The notes under the pieces: model-generated
The model's database searches: none
What the model was told of the DNA's origin: nothing
The model's input: only the letters and a program-made list of their open reading frames with translations
Part shown: positions 25,413-34,421 of the stretch, piece after piece
Layout of the letters: the number at the start of each line of letters is the position of its first letter
Numbering within the stretch: position 1 is the first letter of the stretch
NCBI RefSeq assembly: GCF_013280595.1
Contig: NZ_JAAATY010000006.1
Span: forward strand, 124,001 to 188,000
Reading direction: 5' to 3'
DNA length: 64,000 bases
Source of the DNA: Kibdelosporangium persicum
Lineage (GTDB): Bacteria > Actinomycetota > Actinomycetes > Mycobacteriales > Pseudonocardiaceae
Program-made: the position numbers and the translations under genes

Positions 25413-25583
25413 CTCGAGCGCGCCCTCCCGGTGCCGCCTCAGGGTGCTCTGACCTGCGGGTTACGCCCTGATACGACACGTTCACCCGCCTGTGTGCCGA
25501 GGGCTCAAATTTGCATAGTTCGGACGAGGTGGTGCATACTCCCGGCCCGGCATTCAAGTTTTAGTATGGAGTGGGGTACTCGA

Positions 25584-26534
25584 ATGGCCGAAAGACTCGC
25601 GGTCGTCGCTGAGGGGCTGCGCAAGCGGTACGGCGACCACTACGCGCTCAACGGGTTCGACCTGGCCGTGCCGGAGGGCACGGTCTGCGGTCTGCTCGGA
25701 CCCAACGGCGCCGGCAAGACCACCGCCGTGCGCATCCTGGCGACGCTGCTGCAACTGACCGATGGCCGCGCCGAAGTCGCCGGCCTGGACGTGGCCACCC
25801 GCCCGCTGGCGGTGAAACGAAAGATCGGCCTGGTCGGCCAGCACGCCGCGGTGGACGAGATCCTGTCCGGCCGGCAGAACCTGGAGCTGTTCGGCAGGCT
25901 CTTCCACCTCGGCGCCAGGCAGGCCCGGCGGCGCGCGGACGAACTGCTCGACCAGTTCGGGCTGACCGACGCGGCGGACCGGCCCGCCAAGACCTACTCC
26001 GGCGGGATGCGCAGACGGCTGGACATCGCCGCGGGCATGATCCTCGCGCCGCAGGTGCTGTTCCTCGACGAACCCACCACCGGCCTGGATCCCCGCAGCC
26101 GCAGCGAGGTCTGGCAGGCCGTGCGCGACATGGTCGCCGCGGGCACGTCGGTCCTGCTGACCACCCAGTACCTCGACGAGGCCGACCAGCTGGCCGACCG
26201 GATCTCGGTGATCAACCACGGCGTCGTGATCGCCGAGGGCACCCCGGACCAGCTGAAGTCCAAGCTCGGTGGCGACCGCATCGACGTCGTGCTGCACGCC
26301 ACCGCCGACCTGCCCCGCGCGGCCGAACTGACCGGCAAGGCCGCGGGCGCCATCGCCGAGGTCGACCAGGACACCCGCCGGATCAGCGTGCAGGTCACCG
26401 ACCGCGTCACCGCGCTGGTCGACGTGGCGCAGACGCTCAAGGCCGCCCGGATCGACGTCGAGGACATCGCACTGCGCAGGCCGACCCTCGACGAGGTCTT
26501 CCTGTCGCTGACCGAGAAGGAGGCCGCGGCATGA
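25584..26534 (+). CDS. ABC exporter ATPase, DrrA-like
   Basis: A 316-residue ATP-binding subunit of the daunorubicin-resistance type. Walker A GPNGAGKTT, Q-loop VGQHAAV, signature YSGGMRRRLDIA, Walker B VLFLDEPTTGLDP, and the DrrA-type switch TTQYLDEADQLADRI are all present; the C-terminal extension ends DEVFLSLTEKEAAA as in DrrA. It powers export of a hydrophobic drug or secondary metabolite with the permease at 26531. The ATG at 25584 is used; earlier in-frame codons have no protein-like sequence. The stop overlaps the permease start (ATGA). Confidence 0.9.
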   Translation: MAERLAVVAEGLRKRYGDHYALNGFDLAVPEGTVCGLLGPNGAGKTTAVRILATLLQLTDGRAEVAGLDVATRPLAVKRKIGLVGQHAAVDEILSGRQNLELFGRLFHLGARQARRRADELLDQFGLTDAADRPAKTYSGGMRRRLDIAAGMILAPQVLFLDEPTTGLDPRSRSEVWQAVRDMVAAGTSVLLTTQYLDEADQLADRISVINHGVVIAEGTPDQLKSKLGGDRIDVVLHATADLPRAAELTGKAAGAIAEVDQDTRRISVQVTDRVTALVDVAQTLKAARIDVEDIALRRPTLDEVFLSLTEKEAAA

Positions 26535-27313
26535 AATGGGCACTGGTCGACGGCTGGACGATCACCCGGCGCGAACTGATCCACTGGGTCCGCGAACCCG
26601 GGTCGGTGCTGTTCGGGGTGGCGTTCACCGTCCTGATCGCGCTGATCTTCGGCTACCTGCTCGGTGGTGCGATGAACGTGCCGGGCGGCGGGGACTACAA
26701 GGCGTTCCTGATGCCCGGCATGTTCGCGATGAACATGCTCTTCGGCATCGGCTCCACGATGACCGCCATCGCCGATGACATCAGCAAGGGCGTGACCGAC
26801 CGGTTCCGGTCCATCCCCATGTCACCCTCGGCCGTGCTGCTCGGCCGCAGCATCGCCGACATGATCGACTCGGTCATGCTGCTGACCGTGCTCATGCTGT
26901 GCGGGCTGGCGATGGGCTGGCAGAGCAACGGCAGCGCCGGCGACACCGTGCTGGCGATCGCGCTGCTGCTGTTGCTGCGGTTCGCGTTCATCTGGATCGG
27001 CATCTTCTGCGGGCTGATGGCGGGCAACCAGGCCATGGTCACCGCCATGCAGACCATGGAGTTCCCGGTCGGGTTCCTCTCCAGCGCGTTCATCCCGCCC
27101 AGCACCATGCCCAGCTGGCTGGGAACCATCGCCGAGTGGAACCCGTTGTCCTCCACCGTGACCGCCATCCGGGACCTGTTCGGCAACCCGGGCATCGCCG
27201 CGGACTCCTGGATCACCCAGAACGCCGTGCTGATGGCCCTGGTGTGGCCGCTGGTCCTGCTCGCGATCTTCTTCCCGCTGGCCGTGCGCCGCTACCGGAG
27301 GCTGAGCCGTTGA
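26531..27313 (+). CDS. ABC-2 exporter permease, DrrB-like
   Basis: A 260-residue membrane subunit with six predicted segments: TRRELIHWVREPGSVLFGVAFTVLIALIFGYLLG at the N terminus, DISKGVTDRFRSIPMSPSAVLLGRSIADM in the conserved ABC-2 cytoplasmic loop, and VGFLSSAFIPPSTMPSWLGTIAEWNPLSSTVTAIRDLF near the end. This is the classic DrrB pattern. Translation is coupled to the ATPase by an ATGA overlap and to the next gene by a TTGA overlap. Confidence 0.9.
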   Translation: MKWALVDGWTITRRELIHWVREPGSVLFGVAFTVLIALIFGYLLGGAMNVPGGGDYKAFLMPGMFAMNMLFGIGSTMTAIADDISKGVTDRFRSIPMSPSAVLLGRSIADMIDSVMLLTVLMLCGLAMGWQSNGSAGDTVLAIALLLLLRFAFIWIGIFCGLMAGNQAMVTAMQTMEFPVGFLSSAFIPPSTMPSWLGTIAEWNPLSSTVTAIRDLFGNPGIAADSWITQNAVLMALVWPLVLLAIFFPLAVRRYRRLSR

Positions 27314-29661
27314 TCGAGTTCGAACCGGCCGACCCGCCACGGGCGAGCCAGTTCGTCTTCCGGGACTCGGACGACACCGTCCGGGTCCCGGTCGGCGCCG
27401 CGCTGCCCACCCTCCTGCACGACCCCCACTGGGGACCCCGCACCCGCCGCGCCCTGCGGCTGATCGCAGACGGCAGGATCGTGCCCGCCATCTCACCCGG
27501 CGGCTACGACACGTGGCGGATCGACGGCGAGGCCGACGAGTTCGACAACGCCATCGCCGACACACTCCCGCGCACCCCGGCGGCGCCCCTGGTTCTCGGC
27601 GGCCAGGCGTTCGCCGCACGGGAACCACAGCACATGCCCCGCGGCGCGCTCGACGCCACGGTCCGCGTCGCGCTGCGCCTGACCGTCGACTTCGACCACA
27701 CCGAATTCCGGGCACACCTGGAGTTCCCCGGCGACTGGAACGCCGCGACGATGCTCGCCGTCCGCCGCGCCGCCACGGTCTGGCCGCCGCTGGAACGGTT
27801 CCTCGACGACACCGAACCCGGCGAGATCCCCCTCGGCGACCAGGAGATGGCCGAGTTGCTCGGCGGCGCGATCCAGCGCCTGACCGACGCGGGCATCGAC
27901 GTGCTGTGGCCCGACGAGGTCGCCCGCTCGCTGGCCGCCCGCGCGGTCATCAGCGGCGGCCCGGGAGGCGAGTTCGACCTGAACTGGGAGGTCACCCTCG
28001 CCGGGCAGGCTTTGTCGGACGCCGAACTGGACATCCTCGCCGACGCCCACCGGCCGCTGGTGCGCCTGCGTGACCAATGGCTGCTGGTGGACCCGGTGCT
28101 GGCCCGCAAAGCCCGTGACCGCGCGCTGAAACCGCTGCCCACCATCGAAGCGCTGGGCGCGGCGCTGACCGGCTCGACCGAGATCGACGGCGACTACGTG
28201 CCCGTGATGGCCACCGGCTGGCTGGAATCGTTGCGTCAGCGCATCTCCGACCCCGACAGCGGCTTCGAGGACGACCCGGGGCAACCCGCCGGCCTGGCCG
28301 CGACGCTGCGTGACTACCAGCTGCGCGGCCTGCGGTGGCTCGACCGGATGACCTCGCTCGGACTGGGCGGCTGCCTGGCCGACGACATGGGCCTGGGCAA
28401 GACCATCACACTGATCGCGCTGCACCTGCGGCGCGGTTCGCGGCCCACCCTCGTGGTGTGCCCGGCGTCGCTGCTGGGCAACTGGGAACGGGAGATCACC
28501 AGGTTCGCGCCCGGTACCCCGGTCCGCCGCTTCCACGGCACCGCCCGATCCCTCGACGACCTGCACGGCGGATTCGTGCTCACCACCTACGGCACCATGC
28601 GCCTGGACGCCGACCTGCTGGCCCGGCAGGACTGGGACCTGCTGGTCGCCGACGAGGCACAACACGTCAAGAATCCCAGGTCCGGCACTGCCACCGCGCT
28701 GCGCACGATCCCGTCCGCGGCACGGGTCGCGCTGACCGGCACCCCCGTGGAGAACACCCTCTCCGAGCTCTGGGCGATCCTCGACTGGACCACCCCCGGC
28801 CTGCTCGGGCCCCTGGCGGCGTTCCGGGCCCGCTGGGACGGCCGGCCCGCCGGACTGGCCCCACTGGTCCGGCCGTTTCTGTTGCGGCGCCGCAAATCCG
28901 ATCCCGGCATCGCACCGGAACTGCCGCCCAAGACCGAGACCGACCGGCCGGTCGCGCTCACCCGCGAACAAGCCGGGCTCTACCAGGCACTCGTCGACGA
29001 GGTGATGGCCCGGATCACGACCAGCACCGGCATCGCCCGCCGCGGCCTGATCATGAAACTGCTCACCGGGCTCAAACAGATCTGCAACCACCCCGCCCAG
29101 TTCCTCAAACAACCCCAAGCCGACCTGGCGGGCCGGTCCGGCAAGCTCGAACTGCTCGACGAACTGATCGGCACCATCCTCGCCGAAGACGGGTCCGTGC
29201 TGGTGTTCACCCAGTACGTCACCATGGCCCGCCTGCTGGAGCGCCACCTGCACAGCCAGGGCGTCACCACGCAACTGCTGCACGGCGGCACACAAGTAGC
29301 GGCCCGGGAGCGGATGGTCCGGCGGTTCCAGAACGGGGAGGCACCCGTGTTCCTGCTGTCGCTCAAAGCCGCGGGCACCGGGCTGAACCTCACCAGAGCC
29401 GACCACGTCGTGCACTACGACCGCTGGTGGAACCCGGCCGTGGAGGACCAGGCCACCGACCGCGCGTACCGCATCGGCCAGACCCGCCCGGTCCAGGTCC
29501 ACCGGCTCATCGCCGAAGGCACCCTGGAGGACCGGATCGCGCAGATGCTGCGGGACAAGAGGAAACTCGCCGACGCCGTGCTGGGAACCGGCGAGGCGGC
29601 ACTGACCGAACTGACCGACGCCGAACTGGCCGACCTGATCGAACTGCGGGGGACATGGTGA
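27310..29661 (+). CDS. SNF2-family DEAD/DEAH helicase
   Basis: A 783-residue protein. Residues 1-330 form a bacterial SNF2 N-terminal region of unknown function. The ATPase follows: Q/motif I region LRDYQLRGLRWLDRM and DDMGLGKTITLIAL, motif II DEAQ, motif III LTGTP, then motif IV VFTQYVTMARLLE, LLHGGT, motif V LKAAGTGLNL and motif VI DRAYRIGQ. It is an ATP-driven double-stranded DNA translocase rather than a strand-separating helicase by family. The TTG start at 27310 is supported by GGAGG at 27297-27301, eight bases upstream, and overlaps the permease stop. Confidence 0.92.
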   Translation: MIEFEPADPPRASQFVFRDSDDTVRVPVGAALPTLLHDPHWGPRTRRALRLIADGRIVPAISPGGYDTWRIDGEADEFDNAIADTLPRTPAAPLVLGGQAFAAREPQHMPRGALDATVRVALRLTVDFDHTEFRAHLEFPGDWNAATMLAVRRAATVWPPLERFLDDTEPGEIPLGDQEMAELLGGAIQRLTDAGIDVLWPDEVARSLAARAVISGGPGGEFDLNWEVTLAGQALSDAELDILADAHRPLVRLRDQWLLVDPVLARKARDRALKPLPTIEALGAALTGSTEIDGDYVPVMATGWLESLRQRISDPDSGFEDDPGQPAGLAATLRDYQLRGLRWLDRMTSLGLGGCLADDMGLGKTITLIALHLRRGSRPTLVVCPASLLGNWEREITRFAPGTPVRRFHGTARSLDDLHGGFVLTTYGTMRLDADLLARQDWDLLVADEAQHVKNPRSGTATALRTIPSAARVALTGTPVENTLSELWAILDWTTPGLLGPLAAFRARWDGRPAGLAPLVRPFLLRRRKSDPGIAPELPPKTETDRPVALTREQAGLYQALVDEVMARITTSTGIARRGLIMKLLTGLKQICNHPAQFLKQPQADLAGRSGKLELLDELIGTILAEDGSVLVFTQYVTMARLLERHLHSQGVTTQLLHGGTQVAARERMVRRFQNGEAPVFLLSLKAAGTGLNLTRADHVVHYDRWWNPAVEDQATDRAYRIGQTRPVQVHRLIAEGTLEDRIAQMLRDKRKLADAVLGTGEAALTELTDAELADLIELRGTW

Positions 29662-30668
29662 ACGCTGACGTCCGGGGCTTCCCGGCCTTCCCCGCGGGTG
29701 CCCGCAGCCGCGCCCGCTTCGCCCGATCCTGGTGGGGCAACGCGTGGATCACCGCCATCGAGGACGCCGCACTGGACTCCACGCAGATGAAGATCGGCCG
29801 CAAGTACGCCTACGGCGGCCAGGTCGGGCCGATCACCGTCAGCCCCGGCCGCATCGCCGCGACCGTCTACGGCAGCGACCGCACCCCGCACACCACGACC
29901 GTCCACATCGCACAGCTCACCGACGCGGAGTGGGCCCGGCTGCTGGACTGGGTGGCGGTCAAGTCCGGCTACATCGCCGCGCTGCTGGACAAGGAGATGC
30001 CACACGACCTCACCGCGGCCGAGGTGCCGATCCTGCCGCAGATGACCGACCTGGAACCGGAGTGCGACTGCGAAGGCTGGGAACTGCCGTGCCGGCACGC
30101 CGCCGCACTGTCCTACCAGGTCGCGTGGCTGCTCGACGAGGACCCGTTCGTGCTGCTGCTCATCCGCGGCCGGGGCGAACAGCACCTGCTCGACGAACTG
30201 CACCTGCGCAGCGGACCACCGTCGTCCATGCTGCGTTACCTCGTGACCGACGCCGCGGCCCGCGCACAAGCCCTGCTGGACGGCGATGACATCCAGGACC
30301 TCACCGAATGGCAGGACATCGTGCGGTGGGCCACGACCTACCCGGCACTGGCCACGCAACTGGCCGAAGCGACCGGCCGCGACCTCACCCACGCGATCCG
30401 CGCCTGGTCCTACGGCGGCCCAGCCGGCCTGGAGGTACTCGAAACCACCTGGCGTCCCGGCAGAACCGACCTCGCCAAAGCCGCGGCGGCCCTGTCCGGA
30501 GAGGACATCCCGGCACTCGAACAGTCCCGCAACCACTGGACCGCGGGCACCACTCAGCTCCGGCTGGGCAAGGACGGCCGCTGGTACCCCTATCGGCGTC
30601 AGGACGGCGAATGGCTCCCGGCCGGGCCACCCGAGACCGACCCGGCCACCGCCTTGCTCTCGATCTGA
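29655..30668 (+). CDS. SWIM zinc-finger protein
   Basis: A 337-residue protein with one SWIM finger, ECDCEGWELPCRHAAAL, matching CxC-x(n)-CxH. The N terminus (SRARFARSWWGNAWITAIE, MKIGRKYAYGGQVGPITVSPGRIAATVYGS) is conserved in bacterial SWIM proteins. SWIM domains were defined from SWI2/SNF2 ATPases and MuDR transposases and are thought to mediate DNA or protein binding. The gene overlaps the SNF2 gene by seven bases (or four if GTG 29658 is used), so the two products likely form one complex. Its end overlaps the convergent PhzF-like gene by 70 bases. Confidence 0.88.
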   Translation: MVNADVRGFPAFPAGARSRARFARSWWGNAWITAIEDAALDSTQMKIGRKYAYGGQVGPITVSPGRIAATVYGSDRTPHTTTVHIAQLTDAEWARLLDWVAVKSGYIAALLDKEMPHDLTAAEVPILPQMTDLEPECDCEGWELPCRHAAALSYQVAWLLDEDPFVLLLIRGRGEQHLLDELHLRSGPPSSMLRYLVTDAAARAQALLDGDDIQDLTEWQDIVRWATTYPALATQLAEATGRDLTHAIRAWSYGGPAGLEVLETTWRPGRTDLAKAAAALSGEDIPALEQSRNHWTAGTTQLRLGKDGRWYPYRRQDGEWLPAGPPETDPATALLSI

Positions 30669-31465
30669 AGGACACCGTCCAGCACGGTGACCGCGTGCCC
30701 CGTCAAATGCACCCGGTCACCGTGCACCTCGGTGCGCACCACACCCGTCCGCTTCGACGCCTGCAACCCCACCAGACTCGGCCTGCCCAACCGCGCGGAC
30801 CAGTACGGCGCCAACGCGGTGTGCGCGCTGCCGGTGACCGGGTCTTCCCGGAAGCCGTCGCGCGGCGCGAAGAACCGCGACACGAAGTCGTACTCGGCCG
30901 CCTCAGCCGTCACGATCACGCCACGGATCTCGTGGTGCTCCTCGAACCGTTTGATCGCCGCCATGTCCGGGCGCAACCCCCGCACAGTGTCCTCATCGGA
31001 CAGCACCACCAGCAGATCACCCAACGCGCCGGTCCGGTACGCCGCCAGCGGCACGGCACCGAGCGCCTCGGCCAGCCCGTCGGGCACCGAGACCTCCTCG
31101 AGCGTGGCCGCGGGGAAGTCCAACGTGATCCTGCCGTCGTCGAAGCTGTGCGCGACAAGGATTCCGCTGCGGGTGCTGAACCTGACTGTCGCCGCTGCGT
31201 CCCGGTCAGCGCGCAGCGCGTGTGCCGTCGCGAGGGTCGCGTGCCCGCACAGGTCGACCTCCACTTCCGGCGTGAACCACCGCAACGCGTAATCCGCGTC
31301 GGCATTGTCCACCGGATGCGCGAAGGCGGTCTCGGACAGGTTCATCTCGGCCGCCACCTGCCGCATCCAGTCCTCATCCGGCCAGCCATCCGCCAGCAGG
31401 CACACCGCGGCCGGGTTACCCCGCAACGGCTGGTCCGTGAACGCGTCAATGATCCGGATTCGCAT
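30599..31465 (-). CDS. PhzF-family isomerase/epimerase-like protein
   Basis: A 288-residue PhzF-type protein with the twofold diaminopimelate-epimerase-like fold. Marks are IRIIDAFTDQPLRGNPAAVCLL, the catalytic Glu in NLSETAF, FTPEVEVDLCGHATLATAHAL, and DPVTGSAHTALAPYWSARLG. PhzF isomerises trans-2,3-dihydro-3-hydroxyanthranilate, but most homologues have unknown substrates. There is no phenazine cluster here. The ATG at 31465 gives MRIRIIDAF. The last 23 codons run antisense into the SWIM gene and are unlike the family, so the native C terminus may have been extended by stop loss. A MocR-type motif lies 36-60 bases upstream. Confidence 0.85.
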   Translation of the reverse strand: MRIRIIDAFTDQPLRGNPAAVCLLADGWPDEDWMRQVAAEMNLSETAFAHPVDNADADYALRWFTPEVEVDLCGHATLATAHALRADRDAAATVRFSTRSGILVAHSFDDGRITLDFPAATLEEVSVPDGLAEALGAVPLAAYRTGALGDLLVVLSDEDTVRGLRPDMAAIKRFEEHHEIRGVIVTAEAAEYDFVSRFFAPRDGFREDPVTGSAHTALAPYWSARLGRPSLVGLQASKRTGVVRTEVHGDRVHLTGHAVTVLDGVLQIESKAVAGSVSGGPAGSHSPS

Positions 31466-31500
31466 ACCCCCGACGCTAAAAGGCCACTCCAGCGACACCC

Positions 31501-31525
31501 ATAGCCAATTCGGCGAAATTGGTCC
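31501..31525. promoter_or_regulatory. MocR-type operator before PhzF-like gene
   Basis: ATAGCCAATT (31501-31510) and AAATTGGTCC (31516-31525) form an inverted arrangement with CCAATT-N6-AATTGG at its core. The same AAATTGGCTAT and ATTGGTCC elements occur at 33033-33043, 33156-33164 and 33179-33189 around the MocR and MFS gene starts. Position between the MocR stop and the PhzF start fits a promoter operator. Confidence 0.6.
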
Positions 31526-32956
31526 TCAGCGCCGGGCCGCACCGAGCAGCCGCAGCCCGTCCGGGATCTGCGGCACCTGGATCCCGCCGTACCCGAGGAC
31601 GATCCCGTGCTGCGGCGCCCCGGCACAGAAGTCCGCCAGCGCCTGCACACCCACACCGGCCTCACGCGCCCGCGCGACAACACCGACCGGATCGAACTCC
31701 GTCCGCGCACACAGATGCAGACCCGCGCTGGAGGGAACCACCGTCAGCCAGTCGAACTCCCGCCGCAGCGTCGCGCTGATCAACTCGTGCCGTGCGGCGT
31801 ACTCCCGCGTCGCCTTACGGACATGGCGGGCGAGCAGGCCCTCCTCGATGAACTGGGCGAGCGCGCCCTGCGTGACCAGATCACCCTGCATGTCCACGAG
31901 CTGCTTGGCCGTCCGCAGCGAGGAGCGCAACGACGGCGGCGCCACCAGGAACCCGACCCGCAGCATCGGCAGCATGATCTTCGAGAACGACCCGACGTAC
32001 ACGACACGGCCGCTGCGATCGATGCTCTGCAAAGGCTGCAACGGCCGCTCGGAGAACCGGAACTCACTGTCGTAGTCGTCCTCCACGATCACCGCGTCAT
32101 GCCGCTCGGCCCACGCCAGCAACGCGGTACGCCGCGCCAACGACATCGGCGTGCCCAACGGGAACTGATGCGACGGCGTCGTGTACACCAGCCGCGCCTT
32201 CGCCGGAATCGCCGTGACGTCAAGACCTTCGCCGTCCACCGGCACCCCGGCCACCCGCGCACCCAACGACTGGAACAACCGCCGGGCAGGGGAGTAGCCC
32301 GGCTCCTCGACGGCCACCACGTCGCCCGGCTCGACCAGGACCCGACCGACCAGATCCAGCGCCTGCTGAGCCCCCTGCGTGACCAGAACGTCCTCGGCAT
32401 CCGCGAGCACCGAACGCGACAGGGCGATGTACCGCGCGATCGCCGCCCGAAGCCCGCCATGCCCCGCCGGATCGGCATACCGGGCGGGATGCACGGTCCG
32501 GCCCCGCAGCTCCCGGCTGACCAACCGCCGCCACGTCTCCAACGGGAACAACCGCCCATCCGGCACTCCCAGCTGGAAGTCGTACGGCAGCACCAGGTCC
32601 ACCTGCGGCTCCGCCACCGACGCCCACACCCGCCGCGGCCGCACCACACCACGGTCACGTCGTCGCCCACGGGGGACAGGCTTCGCCGGCTGGTCACTGA
32701 CGAACGTGCCCGCACCCACCCGGCCGACCAGAAACCCCTCCGCGGTCAGCCGCTCGTACACGTCGGTCACCGTCGTGCGCGACACCTGCAGCCGCTGCGC
32801 GAGCTCCCGCGTCGGCGGCAACCGCTCACCCGGCCGCAACCGCCCCTCCACGACCGCCGCCAGCAGCTCCCGGTAGATCCGCGCGGACAGATCGCCCCGG
32901 CCCTCCAGGCTGACGTGGAAATCCCAGGTGTACGCGGTCTCCTGCTTTCGCACCAC
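31526..32956 (-). CDS. MocR-family regulator (GntR HTH plus aminotransferase fold)
   Basis: A chimeric regulator of about 476 residues. The N-terminal GntR winged helix reads IYRELLAAVVEGRLRPGERLPPTRELAQRLQVSRTTVTDVYERLTAEGFL. The C-terminal part is a fold-type I PLP aminotransferase domain with DYDSEFRF (pyridine-N Asp) and the Schiff-base Lys in GSFSKIMLPMLRVGF. MocR proteins sense PLP or amines; PdxR and GabR are the best known. The GTG at 32956 follows GGAGGG by 11 bases; a GTG at 33013 is the longer alternative. Shared motifs suggest it controls itself, the PhzF-like gene and the divergent MFS gene. Confidence 0.88.
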   Translation of the reverse strand: MVRKQETAYTWDFHVSLEGRGDLSARIYRELLAAVVEGRLRPGERLPPTRELAQRLQVSRTTVTDVYERLTAEGFLVGRVGAGTFVSDQPAKPVPRGRRRDRGVVRPRRVWASVAEPQVDLVLPYDFQLGVPDGRLFPLETWRRLVSRELRGRTVHPARYADPAGHGGLRAAIARYIALSRSVLADAEDVLVTQGAQQALDLVGRVLVEPGDVVAVEEPGYSPARRLFQSLGARVAGVPVDGEGLDVTAIPAKARLVYTTPSHQFPLGTPMSLARRTALLAWAERHDAVIVEDDYDSEFRFSERPLQPLQSIDRSGRVVYVGSFSKIMLPMLRVGFLVAPPSLRSSLRTAKQLVDMQGDLVTQGALAQFIEEGLLARHVRKATREYAARHELISATLRREFDWLTVVPSSAGLHLCARTEFDPVGVVARAREAGVGVQALADFCAGAPQHGIVLGYGGIQVPQIPDGLRLLGAARR

Positions 32957-33032
32957 GACGCTCGATCCCTCCACCCAGGCCCAGCGCCACGACGGCCCAG
33001 GCCGGCTCTCCACGCGGCAAGCTCAGCGCACC

Positions 33033-33043
33033 AAATTGGCTAT
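33033..33043. promoter_or_regulatory. MocR-type half-site AAATTGGCTAT
   Basis: AAATTGGCTAT, identical to 33179-33189 and, inverted without its first base, to 31501-31510. It lies just upstream of the MocR gene and is probably used for autoregulation. Confidence 0.5.
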
Positions 33044-33154
33044 CCCACACGCCGCAGGTCGCTCGCCGCCGCGCCTGTCGCATGACCGGCCAGCACTCAC
33101 GACGCTGGTCGTTCCAGGCGGACGCCTCGTGCCCAGGACCGCGGGACACGTAGC

Positions 33155-33189
33155 CTATTGGTCCATTCAGTTGTGTGGAAATTGGCTAT
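33155..33189. promoter_or_regulatory. MocR-type operator before MFS gene
   Basis: CTATTGGTCC (33155-33164) and AAATTGGCTAT (33179-33189) are direct repeats about 24 bases apart, ending 35 bases before the MFS GTG. Direct repeats spaced by about two helical turns are typical of MocR operators. Both variants also occur before the PhzF-like gene. Confidence 0.6.
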
Positions 33190-33224
33190 AACGACCGACC
33201 AATCTACTCCGTAGGTTCGTTGTC

Positions 33225-34421
33225 GTGCGCAGACTCGCAGCGGCTCAGTTGACCAACTCGATCGGTGACGGCGCCTTCTACGTCACCTCCGCGCTGTACT
33301 TCACGCGCGTTGTCGGCCTGTCGGCCACGCAGGTCGGGCTCGGGCTGACAATCGGCTGGGCAGTCGGGTTCGTGGCCGGCGTGCCGTTGGGACACCTCGC
33401 CGACCGGCGTGGTCCGCGGACCACCGCGATCCTGCTGGCCATCGCCACAGCGACAGCGATCTGCCTGTTCCTGTTCGTACGCTCCTTCCTGCCGTTCCTC
33501 GCGGCCGTCTGCCTCTACACCAGCTGCCAATGCGGGCTGACCGGCGCCCGGCAGGCTCTGCTGGCCGGCCTTGTCCCACCGGAGCTGCGCACCAGAACCC
33601 GCGCGGTCATCCAGGCCGCCATCAACGGCGGGATCGCCATCGGCGCAGGCCTCGGCGGCCTCGCCCTCTACGTCGACACCCCGGCCGCCTACATGACGGT
33701 CTTCGGCGTCGACGCGGTCAGCTTCCTGATCTGCGCGGCGATCCTGCGCCCGCTGCCGGAGGTCGCGCCTACGCCCAGCGCCGGACCGAAACTCGCCGTC
33801 CTGCGCGACCGGCCCTATGCCCTGCTCGCGTTGCTCAACACGATCATGCTGCTGCACGTCCCCCTGATCACCTTGGCCACGCCCCTGTGGATCGTGCAGC
33901 ACACCGACGCGCCACGCTGGATGGTCTCCGCGATCCTGCTGCTCAACACCGTCTCCGTGGTGCTGTTCCAAGTCCGTATCGCCCGGCAGGTCACCTCCCT
34001 GCAGTCCGCCGCCCGCTCCATGCGCCGGGCCGGAGCGATGCTGCTTGTCTCCTGTGTCGTGTTCGCGCTCTCCGCACTGGGCACCTCGGCCTGGCTCGCC
34101 GCAGGCATCCTGCTCGTGGCCGCACTCGTGCAGACCTACGGCGAGATGACGCAGTCCGCCGGCGCATGGGAGATCAGCTTCACCCTCGCCCCGCCGGACA
34201 AGCAGGGCCAGTACCAGGGCCTGTTCGGCAACGGCCTGGCCGTCGCCAGAGTGATCGCCCCGCTGATGCTCACCACCCTCATCGTCACCTGGGGAATCCC
34301 GGGCTGGCTCGTGCTCGGCGCCGTCTTCATGATCACCGGCCTGGTCATCGGCCCGGCTGTGCGGTGGGCTGAGCGCTCCCGGACCGTCGCCGCACCACGG
34401 CCAGCACCCTGCCCAGCATGA
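33225..34421 (+). CDS. MFS transporter
   Basis: A 398-residue major facilitator with about 12 membrane segments. The MFS loop 2-3 motif is GHLADRRGPRTTAILLA; the first segments read LTNSIGDGAFYVTSALYFTRVVGLSATQVGLG. It resembles drug or metabolite exporters of the MFS_1 type. The start is GTG 33225. It is divergent from the MocR gene and shares its motif, so it may export the compound sensed by, or produced under, that regulator. The last 77 bases overlap the convergent membrane-protein gene. Confidence 0.85.
   Translation: MRRLAAAQLTNSIGDGAFYVTSALYFTRVVGLSATQVGLGLTIGWAVGFVAGVPLGHLADRRGPRTTAILLAIATATAICLFLFVRSFLPFLAAVCLYTSCQCGLTGARQALLAGLVPPELRTRTRAVIQAAINGGIAIGAGLGGLALYVDTPAAYMTVFGVDAVSFLICAAILRPLPEVAPTPSAGPKLAVLRDRPYALLALLNTIMLLHVPLITLATPLWIVQHTDAPRWMVSAILLLNTVSVVLFQVRIARQVTSLQSAARSMRRAGAMLLVSCVVFALSALGTSAWLAAGILLVAALVQTYGEMTQSAGAWEISFTLAPPDKQGQYQGLFGNGLAVARVIAPLMLTTLIVTWGIPGWLVLGAVFMITGLVIGPAVRWAERSRTVAAPRPAPCPA

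Noticed and set aside
26899-27309. N-terminal extension of the SNF2 protein by 137 codons
   Set aside because: It lies entirely within the permease gene in another frame; GGAGG at 27297-27301 supports TTG 27310.
24822-27313. Antibiotic biosynthetic cluster around the DrrAB-type genes
   Set aside because: No polyketide, peptide or tailoring genes surround them; the neighbours are regulators, a chitinase and a helicase pair.
30599-31465. Phenazine biosynthesis cluster
   Set aside because: Only a PhzF-like gene is present; no phzB, C, D, E or G homologue is in the window, and PhzF-like proteins are common outside phenazine pathways.
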